Below are positions 16,129-24,371 of a stretch of 46,245 nt of DNA, one piece after another. The position numbers were made by a program, and so were the translations under genes. Below the pieces are notes generated by a model. It did not search any database. It had not been told where the DNA came from and was given only the letters and a program-made list of their open reading frames with translations. Positions within the stretch are counted from its first letter, which is position 1. Each line of letters starts with the position of its first letter. The DNA comes from Hydrogenophaga sp. (GTDB lineage: Bacteria; Pseudomonadota; Gammaproteobacteria; Burkholderiales; Burkholderiaceae_C), in contig NZ_JAHCKK010000029.1 in the NCBI RefSeq assembly GCF_026125825.1, forward strand, positions 1-46,245, given 5' to 3'.

Positions 16129-16848
16129 ATGAAACGAGCTCTCGTCACCGGTGGCAGCGGCGGCATCGGCGCGGCGATCTGCCAGCGCTTGGCCCTCGAC
16201 GGGCACCACGTCGTCGTGCATGCCAACCGCCAGCTCGACAAGGCCCAGGCCATCGCGTCGGCCATCCGCGACAGCGGCGGCAGCGCCGAGGCCGTGGCCT
16301 TCGATGTGACCGAGCGTGCCGCCACCGCCGCCGCGCTTGCGGCCCTCACCGAGGTGGGCGCGATCCAGATCCTGGTGAACAACGCCGGCATCCACGACGA
16401 CGCGGTGTTCCCCGGCATGAGCGGCGAGCAATGGGACCGCGTGGTCGATGTCTCGCTCAATGGTTTCTACAACGTGACGCAACCGCTCACCATGCCGATG
16501 ATCCGCAAGCGCTGGGGCCGCATCGTGAGCATCTCCTCCATCGCAGGCCTCATGGGCAACCGGGGGCAGGTCAACTACGCGGCCGCCAAGGGCGCACTGC
16601 ACGCGGCGAGCAAGTCGCTCGCGCTCGAACTCGCCAGCCGGGGCATCACCGTCAATGCGGTGGCGCCCGGCATCATCGAGACCGACATGATCGAAGGCGC
16701 CTTCGACGCCGAGGCGATCAAGCGACTGGTGCCCATGCAGCGGGCCGGCCGCGCGGACGAGGTCGCCGGGCTGGTGGCGTTCCTCGTGTCCGACCATGCG
16801 GCCTACGTGAGTGGGCAGGTGATCTCCATCAACGGCGCGATGTGCTGA
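16129..16848 (+). CDS. 3-oxoacyl-ACP reductase (SDR ketoreductase)
   Basis: A 239-residue classical short-chain dehydrogenase. The cofactor loop is TGGSGGIG (residues 7-14), the NNAG block is at about 84-87, and the catalytic residues are Ser137, Tyr150 and Lys154 (NYAAAKG). NADPH is the expected donor. FabG-like enzymes of this kind (ApeQ in E. coli) reduce each 3-ketoacyl-ACP to the 3-hydroxy form before dehydration. It follows the dehydratase gene by 22 bp, with AAGGA at 16115-16119 as a usable ribosome binding site. Confidence 0.9.
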   Translation: MKRALVTGGSGGIGAAICQRLALDGHHVVVHANRQLDKAQAIASAIRDSGGSAEAVAFDVTERAATAAALAALTEVGAIQILVNNAGIHDDAVFPGMSGEQWDRVVDVSLNGFYNVTQPLTMPMIRKRWGRIVSISSIAGLMGNRGQVNYAAAKGALHAASKSLALELASRGITVNAVAPGIIETDMIEGAFDAEAIKRLVPMQRAGRADEVAGLVAFLVSDHAAYVSGQVISINGAMC

Positions 16849-16858
16849 GGGTCAGTCC

Positions 16859-17968
16859 ATGAAAGCAGAAAACCTGTCTCCCATCTTCCTGCTGTGCGGC
16901 CTCGCTGCTGGTCTGCCTGCGCAGGCTCAGACCGAAGCCAGCCCCACGCTGGAGGCCTGCGCCGCCATTGGAGCCGCGGCCGACCGGCTGACGTGCTACG
17001 ACAAGCTTGCCGGGCGTGCGCCTGCGCCTGCCGTTCCCATCGCGCAGCAGCCGGTCGGGGTCGAAGCGGCCGCAGGGGACCCGGCGCCTTCGCTGTTGTC
17101 GCAGTCGGGCGGGCAGTTGACCCCGGCGGCCGCGCCCACCTCCTCCAGCAGCCTGCTGTCCAAATTCTGGGAGCTGGACCCGATCGACAAGCGCGGGGTG
17201 TTCAACTTCGTGGGCTACCAGCCGAACTACGTGCAGCCGGTGCACGTCACCTCCCGCATCAACCGCTCGCCCCAGTCCCCGACGCAGGCGGCCGTGAGCG
17301 CGCCCGACGATCGCCGCGAGGAGGCGAAATTCCAGTTGTCGCTGCGCACCAAGTTCTTGCAGGACGTCGGTTTCCCCGGCGGCGATCTGTGGGGTGCTTT
17401 CACCCTGCAGACGATGTGGCAGGTCTACAACCACGCCGATTCAAGGCCGTTTCGCAACACCGACTACCAGCCCGAGCTGATCTACGTGGTGCCCACCGCC
17501 CCGCAATTCCGCGCCTTGCCGCTGGGTTGGCAATGGCGATTCACCCAACTGGGCCTGGCGCACCAGTCCAACGGGCAGTCCGACCCCTTGTCTCGCAGCT
17601 GGAACCGGGTGTACCTTGGTGCCGGCTTCGAGCGCGGCAACTGGACCTTCACCGCCAAACTCAACAAGCGCCTGCGCGAGCGTGAAGAGAACGACAACAA
17701 CCCCGACCTCATCGACTACCGGGGCAAGGCGGAGTTCACCCTCGGGTGGGCGAGCGGGGTGCACACCGCGTCGCTGGTCCACCGCACCACACTGCGGGGA
17801 GGCAACCGAGGGAGCACATCGCTGGAATGGACCTACCCGGTGGCCCGCGACCATCCCAACGGGCTTCGCTGGTACGTCCAGTTGTTCAGCGGCTACGGCG
17901 AAACGCTGTCGGACTACAACTTCCGGCAGACCAGCCTGGGCGCTGGCGTGAGCTTCTTGCAGTTCTGA
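16859..17968 (+). CDS. pldA: Outer-membrane phospholipase A (OmpLA/PldA)
   Basis: A 369-residue outer-membrane beta-barrel phospholipase A1. A signal peptide covers about residues 1-23 (ends PAQAQ). The catalytic block is HQSNGQSDPLSRSWNR, with His235, Ser237 and Asn249; the His-to-Asn distance of 14 equals that of E. coli OmpLA (His142, Ser144, Asn156). A low-complexity Ala/Pro/Ser stretch at about 55-100 lies before the barrel and is longer than in E. coli. The protein ends in Phe, as barrels do. It hydrolyses phospholipids that reach the outer leaflet. It lies only 10 bp after the ketoreductase gene and is probably co-transcribed with the pigment genes, which is unusual. Confidence 0.88.
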   Translation: MKAENLSPIFLLCGLAAGLPAQAQTEASPTLEACAAIGAAADRLTCYDKLAGRAPAPAVPIAQQPVGVEAAAGDPAPSLLSQSGGQLTPAAAPTSSSSLLSKFWELDPIDKRGVFNFVGYQPNYVQPVHVTSRINRSPQSPTQAAVSAPDDRREEAKFQLSLRTKFLQDVGFPGGDLWGAFTLQTMWQVYNHADSRPFRNTDYQPELIYVVPTAPQFRALPLGWQWRFTQLGLAHQSNGQSDPLSRSWNRVYLGAGFERGNWTFTAKLNKRLREREENDNNPDLIDYRGKAEFTLGWASGVHTASLVHRTTLRGGNRGSTSLEWTYPVARDHPNGLRWYVQLFSGYGETLSDYNFRQTSLGAGVSFLQF

Positions 17969-18079
17969 GGCGGCTCGGCGTGGCGTGTCGCCCGGCCGCT
18001 CGTCAGTCGGCTGCCCAGGCGCGAAGCGATCGGCCGTGAGGTTCACTTACCCGTTCATCTTCCATTGAGCGGGTGAGCC

Positions 18080-18436
18080 GTGAGCAATACGATTCCCAGC
18101 AATATAGCTTCCGTCTTCATCCCTCAGAACCAGCCCCTGCCCAATGCCTCGGACGTGATCGAGCTGCGCACCGACGGTGGGTGCTGGCGTGAAGCCGTGC
18201 GGCAGATCGACGGCGATGGGGCGGTGCAGACCTTGGTCGCTCTGCTCGACTACGCCATTGACGCCAAAGATCGCGATTTGAAGGAGGCTTGCGAAGCCCG
18301 TCTCGCGAGGCTGAGCTATGCCACGAATGACATGGGCTTCGAAGCCGGGCTGGTGCGCTTCAAGGACGCTTCGCACATCGTCGAAGCGTTTTTCCGATCG
18401 CAAGAGGATGGCGGTGAGAGCGCTGGTCGGCGCTAA
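18080..18436 (+). CDS. Small protein of unknown function, first gene of a low-GC pair
   Basis: A 118-residue soluble protein with a GTG start that I do not recognise. The N-terminal 30 residues are loop-rich (Pro, Asn, Ser); residues 35-105 look helical (WREAVRQIDGDGAVQTLVALL and following). No signal peptide or membrane segment. Its stop lies inside the start of the OTU-like gene, so the two are probably translated together. Size and position would suit an adaptor, chaperone or immunity protein for that partner, but there is no direct evidence. The pair is clearly lower in GC than the pigment genes on both sides. Confidence 0.55.
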   Translation: MSNTIPSNIASVFIPQNQPLPNASDVIELRTDGGCWREAVRQIDGDGAVQTLVALLDYAIDAKDRDLKEACEARLARLSYATNDMGFEAGLVRFKDASHIVEAFFRSQEDGGESAGRR

Positions 18437-19064
18437 AGCCCTGTGGGAGCGCTGCATGGACTGGCTGGTCAGCATAGAAGCAAAAAGGGAGTATGACGCC
18501 GCCTTGCCCTGGAAAGACGGCGTGCCGACCTATGGCGATGGGGAGTGCTTCCTGCATGCCGCTCAGGGGGCAAAAACAGCCCATGGATTTCACTGCACGC
18601 AAGAGCAAGTGGACGGCTTCCGGAAGGCGTTGAAGCCGCTGCTGGAGAAGCCAGCGCCTCATTTGAAGGCGGCCGTGGATAGTGGCTTGGTAGGGTTTTG
18701 TGAGAATCTGCAGGAAGTGTTTTTTTTGCACGAAGAAGCTTCTTCGAAGGAGTCGATCGAATTGCCCAATTTCCGCTTGATCAAGTGGTCGGCAGACAAA
18801 GTCAAAAATCACCTGAAGCCCGACGTTGCACTCAATGGCCTGGATTCGGTGGCGCAAGACGCCATCCGCCGCGAGTTCATTTCGTGTTGTGCAACACAGG
18901 GTTTCTACATGCCCTACAGCATCGCCGGCGTGGTGGCAGCCGCGTTGAAGCAACCGATTTCGCTGTATGCGTTGGGGGACGACGTGCGCCACTACGATGG
19001 TGATGGGCGGACGCTGAAAGAGCCCGACGAGCACAGTGTGTCCATTCGGTTCGATCCCAGGTGA
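18414..19064 (+). CDS. OTU-like cysteine protease candidate
   Basis: A 216-residue protein from a GTG start, chosen because AGAGG at 18403-18407 precedes it by 6 nt; ATG at 18408 is the alternative. The segment YGDGECFLHAA (residues 40-50, Cys45) matches the catalytic block of OTU-family deubiquitinase-like proteases (D-G-x-C-x-x-H/R-A). Toward the C-terminus HYDGDG and DEHSVSIRFDP offer possible catalytic His residues. Bacterial OTU proteins are often secreted effectors or toxins, but no signal peptide or secretion genes are seen here. A hand count gives 57 G+C of 120 bases at 18721-18840, far below the roughly 70% of flanking genes, so recent transfer is likely. Confidence 0.5.
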   Translation: MRALVGAKALWERCMDWLVSIEAKREYDAALPWKDGVPTYGDGECFLHAAQGAKTAHGFHCTQEQVDGFRKALKPLLEKPAPHLKAAVDSGLVGFCENLQEVFFLHEEASSKESIELPNFRLIKWSADKVKNHLKPDVALNGLDSVAQDAIRREFISCCATQGFYMPYSIAGVVAAALKQPISLYALGDDVRHYDGDGRTLKEPDEHSVSIRFDPR

Positions 19065-19210
19065 CATCATTTCGAACGGGTAGACCCGCGTCAGGCGCGG
19101 CCATTGGCCCGCGGTGCGGAGCATTCAAGGCCACCCGAGATCTACGTATCGCTGAGGACCCAATTCCTGTTGAAAGGCATGAGCCACAAGGCTCTGCCCG
19201 CCTTGAACCG
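19065..19210. other. Intergenic spacer between convergent units
   Basis: About 145 bp between the OTU-like gene and the antiporter stop. It contains GAACGGGTA at 19074-19082, the inverse of TACCCGTTC at 18048-18056 on the other side of the low-GC pair. No terminator with a T-run and no tRNA was seen. An open minus-strand frame here runs on into the antiporter gene in the wrong frame and is not coding. Confidence 0.4.
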
Positions 19211-20419
19211 CTAGGTATTGGCCCAGCCGGTGGAGGCCTGGCGACGGATGCCCTGCAGCTTGGGCTCCGCGATGGGCACCGTCAGCATCGTGCTGGCCAC
19301 TGCCATCAGCAGCAGCGAGGTGAAGGTTTCGCTGGTGATGATGTGCTTGTCCAGCAGGATGTTGGCGAAGATGATCATGATCAGCGCCTTGGTCTGCAGC
19401 AGCCAGCCGATGAGCGAGGCCTCGCCCGGTGGCCAGCGCAGCACGCGACCGGCGAGATGAACGCCCATCAGCTTGCCACTGACCGAGGCCACCAGCAGCA
19501 GTGCCGCCATGCCGAACACCGCCGCACCGCCCACGTCCCAATTGGTGCGCAGGCCGGTGGAGAGGAAGAACACCGGCATGATCACCAGCAGCACGTGGTG
19601 GCGCAGCTGGTCCAGCTTGTCCTGGTCGAACCACTCGGCATCCATCACGACCCCTGCCAGGAAGGCGCCCACCATGTAGTGCAGGCCTGACCAGTCGGCG
19701 CCAAAGGCACACAACGCCAACCAGATCAGGGCGACGGCCCAGCGGTCGGCTTCGGCCAGGCGGCGCATCAGGTGGCGAAAGGCCCAGCTCAGCAGCATGA
19801 ACGCCAGGATGAACGCGCCTTGTTTGCCCACGCGCTGCCAGTCCATCAGGATCAGCGCGAGCACACCCCAGATCGCGATGTCGTCCACACTCGCGTAGCG
19901 CAGGATGCGCTGGCCCAGCGGCTGGCGCAGCAGTTCCAGCTTCTCCATCAGCAGGATCAGGATGGGCAGGGCGGTGACCGCGCAGGCCATCCCCACACCA
20001 AGCACGAATTGCCACGGCCGCGCACTTGGGCCCATCCACCCCGGCATGCCCAGCATCACCAGCGCGGCCGCGCTGCCCAGCAGCAGCGGCGCACCCAGCG
20101 CCAGGCCGGCCGTGATGCCGCTCTCGCGCCGGTGTTTCCAGGCCTGGCGCAAGTCGAGCTCGATGCCCGCGATCATCACGAACAGCATCACCGCCCACCA
20201 AGCGATGCCGTTGAGCGACTGGATCACGGCAGGGTTGAAGACGAAGGCATGGTATTCGGGGAAGGCCTTGCCCAGCACGCCGGGGCCGAGCAGGATGCCG
20301 GTCATGATCTGCACCACGACCAAAGGTGCCCAGTAGTCGGTGCGCCCCAGCCGCCAGATCAGCCACGGCACGGTGAAGATGACCGCCATGGCGATCAGGA
20401 AGATTTCGGTGGTGTTCAT
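19211..20419 (-). CDS. Cation:proton antiporter (CPA2/Kef-type membrane domain)
   Basis: A 402-residue inner-membrane protein with 11-13 TM helices of the sodium/proton exchanger fold. Typical points are FVMIAGIELDLRQAW (helix with the GxELD-like motif) and LRYASVDDIAIWGVLALIL, where the paired Asp-Asp is the expected ion-binding site. There is no C-terminal TrkA-N domain, so it is the short form. It exchanges a monovalent cation for protons. It is the last gene of the minus-strand pigment operon, 13 bp after the glycosyltransferase gene. A link with proton-driven MMPL export is possible but speculative. Confidence 0.85.
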   Translation of the reverse strand: MNTTEIFLIAMAVIFTVPWLIWRLGRTDYWAPLVVVQIMTGILLGPGVLGKAFPEYHAFVFNPAVIQSLNGIAWWAVMLFVMIAGIELDLRQAWKHRRESGITAGLALGAPLLLGSAAALVMLGMPGWMGPSARPWQFVLGVGMACAVTALPILILLMEKLELLRQPLGQRILRYASVDDIAIWGVLALILMDWQRVGKQGAFILAFMLLSWAFRHLMRRLAEADRWAVALIWLALCAFGADWSGLHYMVGAFLAGVVMDAEWFDQDKLDQLRHHVLLVIMPVFFLSTGLRTNWDVGGAAVFGMAALLLVASVSGKLMGVHLAGRVLRWPPGEASLIGWLLQTKALIMIIFANILLDKHIITSETFTSLLLMAVASTMLTVPIAEPKLQGIRRQASTGWANT

Positions 20420-20432
20420 GGCGGGGTGGGTT

Positions 20433-21191
20433 TCATCGGGTCAGTCGCCGCCACAGCAGCAGAGGCAGGCGCAGCACGAAGCCGATGAACAGGCGCGTGT
20501 GCATGCCACTGAGCAGCAGGTTGTCCCGCAGGTAGTTGAAATGCGAGACGCCACCCTCTTCGGGCGAAAAGTAGCGCACCGGGGCGTCGATGTTGATCGG
20601 TCGCACGCCGGCCCAGCTCAGGCGCACCACGGCCTCGGGATCAAAGTCGAAGCGGCGCATGAAGCGCGTGCCGCGCATCACATGCATCAGCGGTGCGATG
20701 GGGTAGACGCGAAAGCCGTAGAGCGAATCGCCGATGCCCGCGCCCAGCGTTTCCAGGTTCGCCCAGCCGTTCGAGATCTTGCGACCCATCACCCGCACCA
20801 AGGGCGCCTCGGGGCCAAACACCGGCTTGCCCAGCACCATGGCTTCGGGCGCGCCCTGAGAGGCGGACATGAAGTCGGGGATCAGGGTTTCGGGGTGCTG
20901 GCCGTCGGAGTCCATGGTCAGCACATGGGTGAAGCCCTGCTGTGCCGCGATGGTGATGCCGTGCAGCACGGCCGAGCCCTTGCCCTGGTTCTCGGGCAGC
21001 ACCAGCACGCGCAGTCCGGGGTCGCCGGCGGCCTCTTCGGTCAGCCAGTCGGCCGAGCCGTCGGTGCTGCCGTCCACCACCACCCACACGGGCGTCCAGT
21101 GCGCGCGCGCCGCGCGCACGGTGGCCAATACCTTGCGGCCTGGGTTGTAGCTGGGGATGAGGACCAGGTGCGTGCGGCTGGAATCGGGCAT
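20433..21191 (-). CDS. Family 2 glycosyltransferase
   Basis: A 252-residue GT-A glycosyltransferase. The N-terminal strand LVLIPSYNPG and VVVDGSTDGS form the nucleotide-binding half; the DxD-type metal site is MDSDGQHP (Asp94, Asp96). The C-terminal part, with LPLLLWRRLTR, may sit on the membrane. It should transfer a sugar from a nucleotide or polyprenyl-phosphate donor, probably to the lipid-linked polyene or its glycerol-like anchor. Glycosyltransferases and acyltransferases are regular partners in APE and flexirubin clusters. The gene lies 3 bp after the PlsC-like acyltransferase gene. Confidence 0.85.
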   Translation of the reverse strand: MPDSSRTHLVLIPSYNPGRKVLATVRAARAHWTPVWVVVDGSTDGSADWLTEEAAGDPGLRVLVLPENQGKGSAVLHGITIAAQQGFTHVLTMDSDGQHPETLIPDFMSASQGAPEAMVLGKPVFGPEAPLVRVMGRKISNGWANLETLGAGIGDSLYGFRVYPIAPLMHVMRGTRFMRRFDFDPEAVVRLSWAGVRPINIDAPVRYFSPEEGGVSHFNYLRDNLLLSGMHTRLFIGFVLRLPLLLWRRLTR

Positions 21192-21194
21192 GGA

Positions 21195-21992
21195 TCAGGC
21201 GGCGGCGGACGACGCCATGGGTGGAGAGGAGGGGTCGAGCATGGCACGGAAATAGGCTTCGAGTTCCTGCGTGAAGGCGCGCGGGTTGTGCGGCGCCTCG
21301 AAACGCCGGCCCAGGCGGACGCGGCAGGTCAGCGGCAGGATAGGGCGGCGCCAGATCGGCCAGCCCTTGCCCAGATACGGGCTGGAGAACTCCACGATCA
21401 GCGTCTGCACGGGCACTTCGGCGCGTGCCGCGATCAGTGCGGTGGAACGCGAGAGCGGGTTGATCGGGTTCGCCGGGTACCCGCGCGTGCGTGTGCCTTC
21501 CGGGAAAATCAGCACCTGCGCGCCCTGCTGCAATTCCCGGCGGCAGTTCAACACAGCGGTGAGCAGGTTGTCGTTGCGCACGTAGCGAGCCAGGCGAGCG
21601 CCCGCGCCCAGCAGGGGGTTGTCCATGAGGTCGGCCTTCATGAAGCAGACCGCATTGGGCAGGCGCGAGGTGATCAGCACGGCGTCGAGCAACGAAGGGT
21701 GGTTGGCTGCGATGACCATCGGCCCCTGGTCGCGCAGGGCATCGATCTCGGTCAGGTCAAAGCGGCAGGCGCACAGCAGGCGCAGGATGCCCACGTAGAG
21801 GCGAAAGCCGCGCATGATGGCCTGGCGGCCGAGCCAGCGCCCCAGCGGCCGGGGCAACACCGGGTACAGCGCCAGCGCCGGCGGCGTCCAGCTCAGGCAC
21901 ACCAGGGCCAGCGCACTCAGGCCCACCACCATCGCGACGTGCTCGTACACGCTCCACAGCAGCGAGGCCGGTCGGGTCGCCTCCGCGTTCAT
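21195..21992 (-). CDS. PlsC-like 1-acylglycerol-phosphate acyltransferase family protein
   Basis: A 265-residue membrane-bound acyltransferase. Two hydrophobic segments at about residues 18-45 precede the catalytic domain. The HX4D motif is NHPSLLDAV (His98, Asp103) and the second block is FPEGTRTRG, both standard for the LPLAT/PlsC family. It should esterify a hydroxyl with an acyl chain from ACP or CoA. In a pigment cluster it may place the polyenoyl or a fatty acyl group on the lipid anchor. Its start overlaps the chorismatase stop as ATGA. Confidence 0.87.
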   Translation of the reverse strand: MNAEATRPASLLWSVYEHVAMVVGLSALALVCLSWTPPALALYPVLPRPLGRWLGRQAIMRGFRLYVGILRLLCACRFDLTEIDALRDQGPMVIAANHPSLLDAVLITSRLPNAVCFMKADLMDNPLLGAGARLARYVRNDNLLTAVLNCRRELQQGAQVLIFPEGTRTRGYPANPINPLSRSTALIAARAEVPVQTLIVEFSSPYLGKGWPIWRRPILPLTCRVRLGRRFEAPHNPRAFTQELEAYFRAMLDPSSPPMASSAAA

Positions 21993-23005
21993 GGCGACAC
22001 CAGCGGATGAATGGCCTGGCTCTCGATCTCCACCAGCAGATCGGCGCGGCAGATGTCGGCCTGCACGCACACCAGCGAAGCCCCGCGCAGCAGCGGCTGC
22101 AGCGTGCGCTGCACGGTGTGCGCGTCGGTGGCATGGCGCACGTAGGCGCGGTGGCTCAACCCGGCGATCGAGAACGGCCGGTCCGAGCGCGCCGCGCGGT
22201 TGGCCTCCTGTACCAGGCATTCGATATTGCGCACCGTCTCCTCGCACTGCGCGGCCACATCGCCGGGATGCACGGTGGCGTGTCCCACAATGCTGGCCGT
22301 GCCCGAGACGAACAGCGCCTCGCGCCCGCGCGGGTAGGCCAGCGCGGCGCGCGAGAAGGTGGGCGCACGCGGCCCGTATTGCGAGGGGTAGCGCCAGGCG
22401 CTCACCTGGCGTGGGTTCTCCAGTGGCAGCAAGGGCGAGGCGCCGGCCAGGAAGGCCACCGAGAGCGGGCCGTCGGCCACACCGATGGCGCAGGCCGCGG
22501 GCACCTGCCCACCGGTTTCGCGCTGGGCGCCCACGAAGGCCTCGTAGCGGCCGAGGTTGAACTGGCGGTAACGCTCCAGCCCGTGCGACTCGCCGTTGAT
22601 GTCGGCCATGTAGTTCCAGACCCGCCACAAGTGGGGCATCCCCTGCTCGCGCAGCAGACGGAACAGGCGTTCGTAGAGCACGCGGCTGGCCGTTTGCAGC
22701 GGCGAAACGTCCTCGGCCACGGGAGGGTGATCGACCTCGTTGAGCTCGATCACGCCATAGAGCATCTCGGCGTTGCGCCGCCAGTGGATGCCTTCGTCGC
22801 GGCCCTGGCGCAACGGCCCCTCCGCGTGCCATTGCTCGTGCACAGGCGGAGCGCCAGTGGGAAGCACGGGTGCGCGCAGCGGCTGTTGCGGCCAGGCGAG
22901 CGGCGCACTGGCGTCTTTTGAGTCCCCCATCGACATGCCGCCCAGCGTGTTGCCGCCTTCGAGGGAAATGGCGGGCGCGCGGTGGAGTGTGTGCTGAAGG
23001 CTCAC
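21989..23005 (-). CDS. Chorismatase (XanB2/FkbO/Hyg5 family), hydroxybenzoate-forming
   Basis: A 338-residue enzyme of the chorismate lyase/hydrolase family. Family landmarks are RVWNYMADIN (residues 128-137), YRQFNLGRYEAF (146-157), VSGTASIVGH (233-242) and the C-terminal CRADLLVEIES (319-329) with the acidic catalytic residues. Xanthomonas XanB2 makes 3- and 4-hydroxybenzoate from chorismate, the former as xanthomonadin precursor. I place the start at a GTG (23005) that overlaps the flavoenzyme stop as GTGA, because the N-terminus with AISLEGGNTLGG is coding-like; an in-frame ATG lies 23 codons on. Product type (3-HBA, 4-HBA or diene diol) cannot be told with confidence from sequence. Confidence 0.83.
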   Translation of the reverse strand: MSLQHTLHRAPAISLEGGNTLGGMSMGDSKDASAPLAWPQQPLRAPVLPTGAPPVHEQWHAEGPLRQGRDEGIHWRRNAEMLYGVIELNEVDHPPVAEDVSPLQTASRVLYERLFRLLREQGMPHLWRVWNYMADINGESHGLERYRQFNLGRYEAFVGAQRETGGQVPAACAIGVADGPLSVAFLAGASPLLPLENPRQVSAWRYPSQYGPRAPTFSRAALAYPRGREALFVSGTASIVGHATVHPGDVAAQCEETVRNIECLVQEANRAARSDRPFSIAGLSHRAYVRHATDAHTVQRTLQPLLRGASLVCVQADICRADLLVEIESQAIHPLVSP

Positions 23006-24339
23006 GGCGTGCGGGCCAGGGCGGCTTCGTCCGCAGGCTGGATGTTGAAGCGGCGCTTGCGCCAGGCGGCGAACGCGCGGCGGGGCTGGGTGAGGTTGGC
23101 CAGCAGATAGAGGGTCTTGAACGCCAGCATCGAGCGTCCGATCGGTGCGCCGCCATACACATCGCCCGCCAGCGTGGACAGCAGGGCCTCCTTGACGCGG
23201 AAAATGTTGCGCGGGCCCATGAAGAAGTCGCGCATGATCGGATTGGTCACGCGGTAAATGAACCAAGAGAACGCCTTGGGGCCGTGGCGGCTCTGGCGGT
23301 CGAAGTGCCGCAGCGCCGCGCGCGCCTGGGCGGGCTGGCGCAGGCAGGTGTCGATGGTCTGCGCGCCCACCTCACCGCCGTTCATGGCCAGCCACACGCC
23401 TGAGGAGAACACCGGATCGATGAAGGTGTACGCGTCGCCCAGCATCAGGTAGTTGTTGCCATGGTTGCGCCGAGCGGCGTAGGAGAAGTTGCCGGTGGCC
23501 TCCACCGGTGCCACCAGGTGCGCGTCTTTCAGGCGCTCGGCCAGGCCGGCGCAGGTGGCCACGTTGTCCATCAGGAACTGTTCGACGCTGCGGCCCTGGC
23601 GCGTTTTCATGTGGTAAGGCCAGGTCACCATGCCCACGCTGGTGACGCCGCCAGTGAGTGGGATGAACCAGAACCAGCCGTGATCGAACCAGAAGATGGT
23701 GATATTCCCCTCGGCCTCGCCGCGGTTGCGGTGAGCGTTCGCGAAGTGACCATAGACGGCCGCGCTGTTGTGCCGGGGGTTGCGCTCCTTGATTTTGAAA
23801 CGGGAGGCAAGAAATGTGTCGCGCCCGGAGGCGTCCACCAGGAACTTCGCATGCCATACGCTGGTGCGCCCATCGTCGTGCTCGGCGTGCACACGCACCG
23901 TCTGGTCGGCCAGGAACTCCACCGAGCGCGCCCTGCAGCCTTCATGCACCTCCACGCCCTTGCGCGCGGCATTGCGGAACAGGATCTCGTCGAACTCGGC
24001 GCGCTTGACCTGGTAGGCGAACGGCATCGACTTGTCCCATGCATCGGCGAACTCGAAGGTCTGCGTGTGAGCGTGGTGTGGTGAGACAAACTCGGCGCCC
24101 GGCTTGTGCTGCCCAATCGCCCGGACCTCCTCGGCCACGCCCAGGCGCTCCAGCAGGGGAAGGTTGGCCGGCAGCAGGGATTCGCCAATGTGGAAGCGGG
24201 GGTGGTGCGCTTTCTCGAGCATCACCACGCGATGGCCTTTGCCGGCCAGCAGGGGCGAGACGGTGGAGCCGGCTGGCCCGCCACCGATCACAAGAACGTC
24301 ACAGGTCTGGTGGTCGGCGCCTGCATTGTCTGGATTCAT
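23002..24339 (-). CDS. FAD-dependent monooxygenase/halogenase-like enzyme
   Basis: A 445-residue flavoprotein. The FAD loop is VIGGGPAGST (residues 17-26, GxGxxG as G19-G24). Two features of flavin-dependent halogenases are present: WFWFIP at 222-227, a perfect WxWxIP motif, and Lys79 in QHKPGAEF, the position of the catalytic lysine in the phenol-type branch. The protein is shorter than tryptophan halogenases (about 520 residues). Xanthomonadins are brominated aryl polyenes, so ring halogenation is an attractive role; a non-halogenating relative that hydroxylates or desaturates is equally possible. It is the first gene of the minus-strand operon. Confidence 0.8.
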   Translation of the reverse strand: MNPDNAGADHQTCDVLVIGGGPAGSTVSPLLAGKGHRVVMLEKAHHPRFHIGESLLPANLPLLERLGVAEEVRAIGQHKPGAEFVSPHHAHTQTFEFADAWDKSMPFAYQVKRAEFDEILFRNAARKGVEVHEGCRARSVEFLADQTVRVHAEHDDGRTSVWHAKFLVDASGRDTFLASRFKIKERNPRHNSAAVYGHFANAHRNRGEAEGNITIFWFDHGWFWFIPLTGGVTSVGMVTWPYHMKTRQGRSVEQFLMDNVATCAGLAERLKDAHLVAPVEATGNFSYAARRNHGNNYLMLGDAYTFIDPVFSSGVWLAMNGGEVGAQTIDTCLRQPAQARAALRHFDRQSRHGPKAFSWFIYRVTNPIMRDFFMGPRNIFRVKEALLSTLAGDVYGGAPIGRSMLAFKTLYLLANLTQPRRAFAAWRKRRFNIQPADEAALARTP

Positions 24340-24371
24340 GGCCGGGGTTCTCGGACAGTGGGTAGTCCAAA

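Noticed and set aside
19125-19210. Possible transposase remnant after the antiporter stop on the minus strand
   Set aside because: The open frame is merely an out-of-frame continuation; no DDE motif, inverted ends or target duplication was found.
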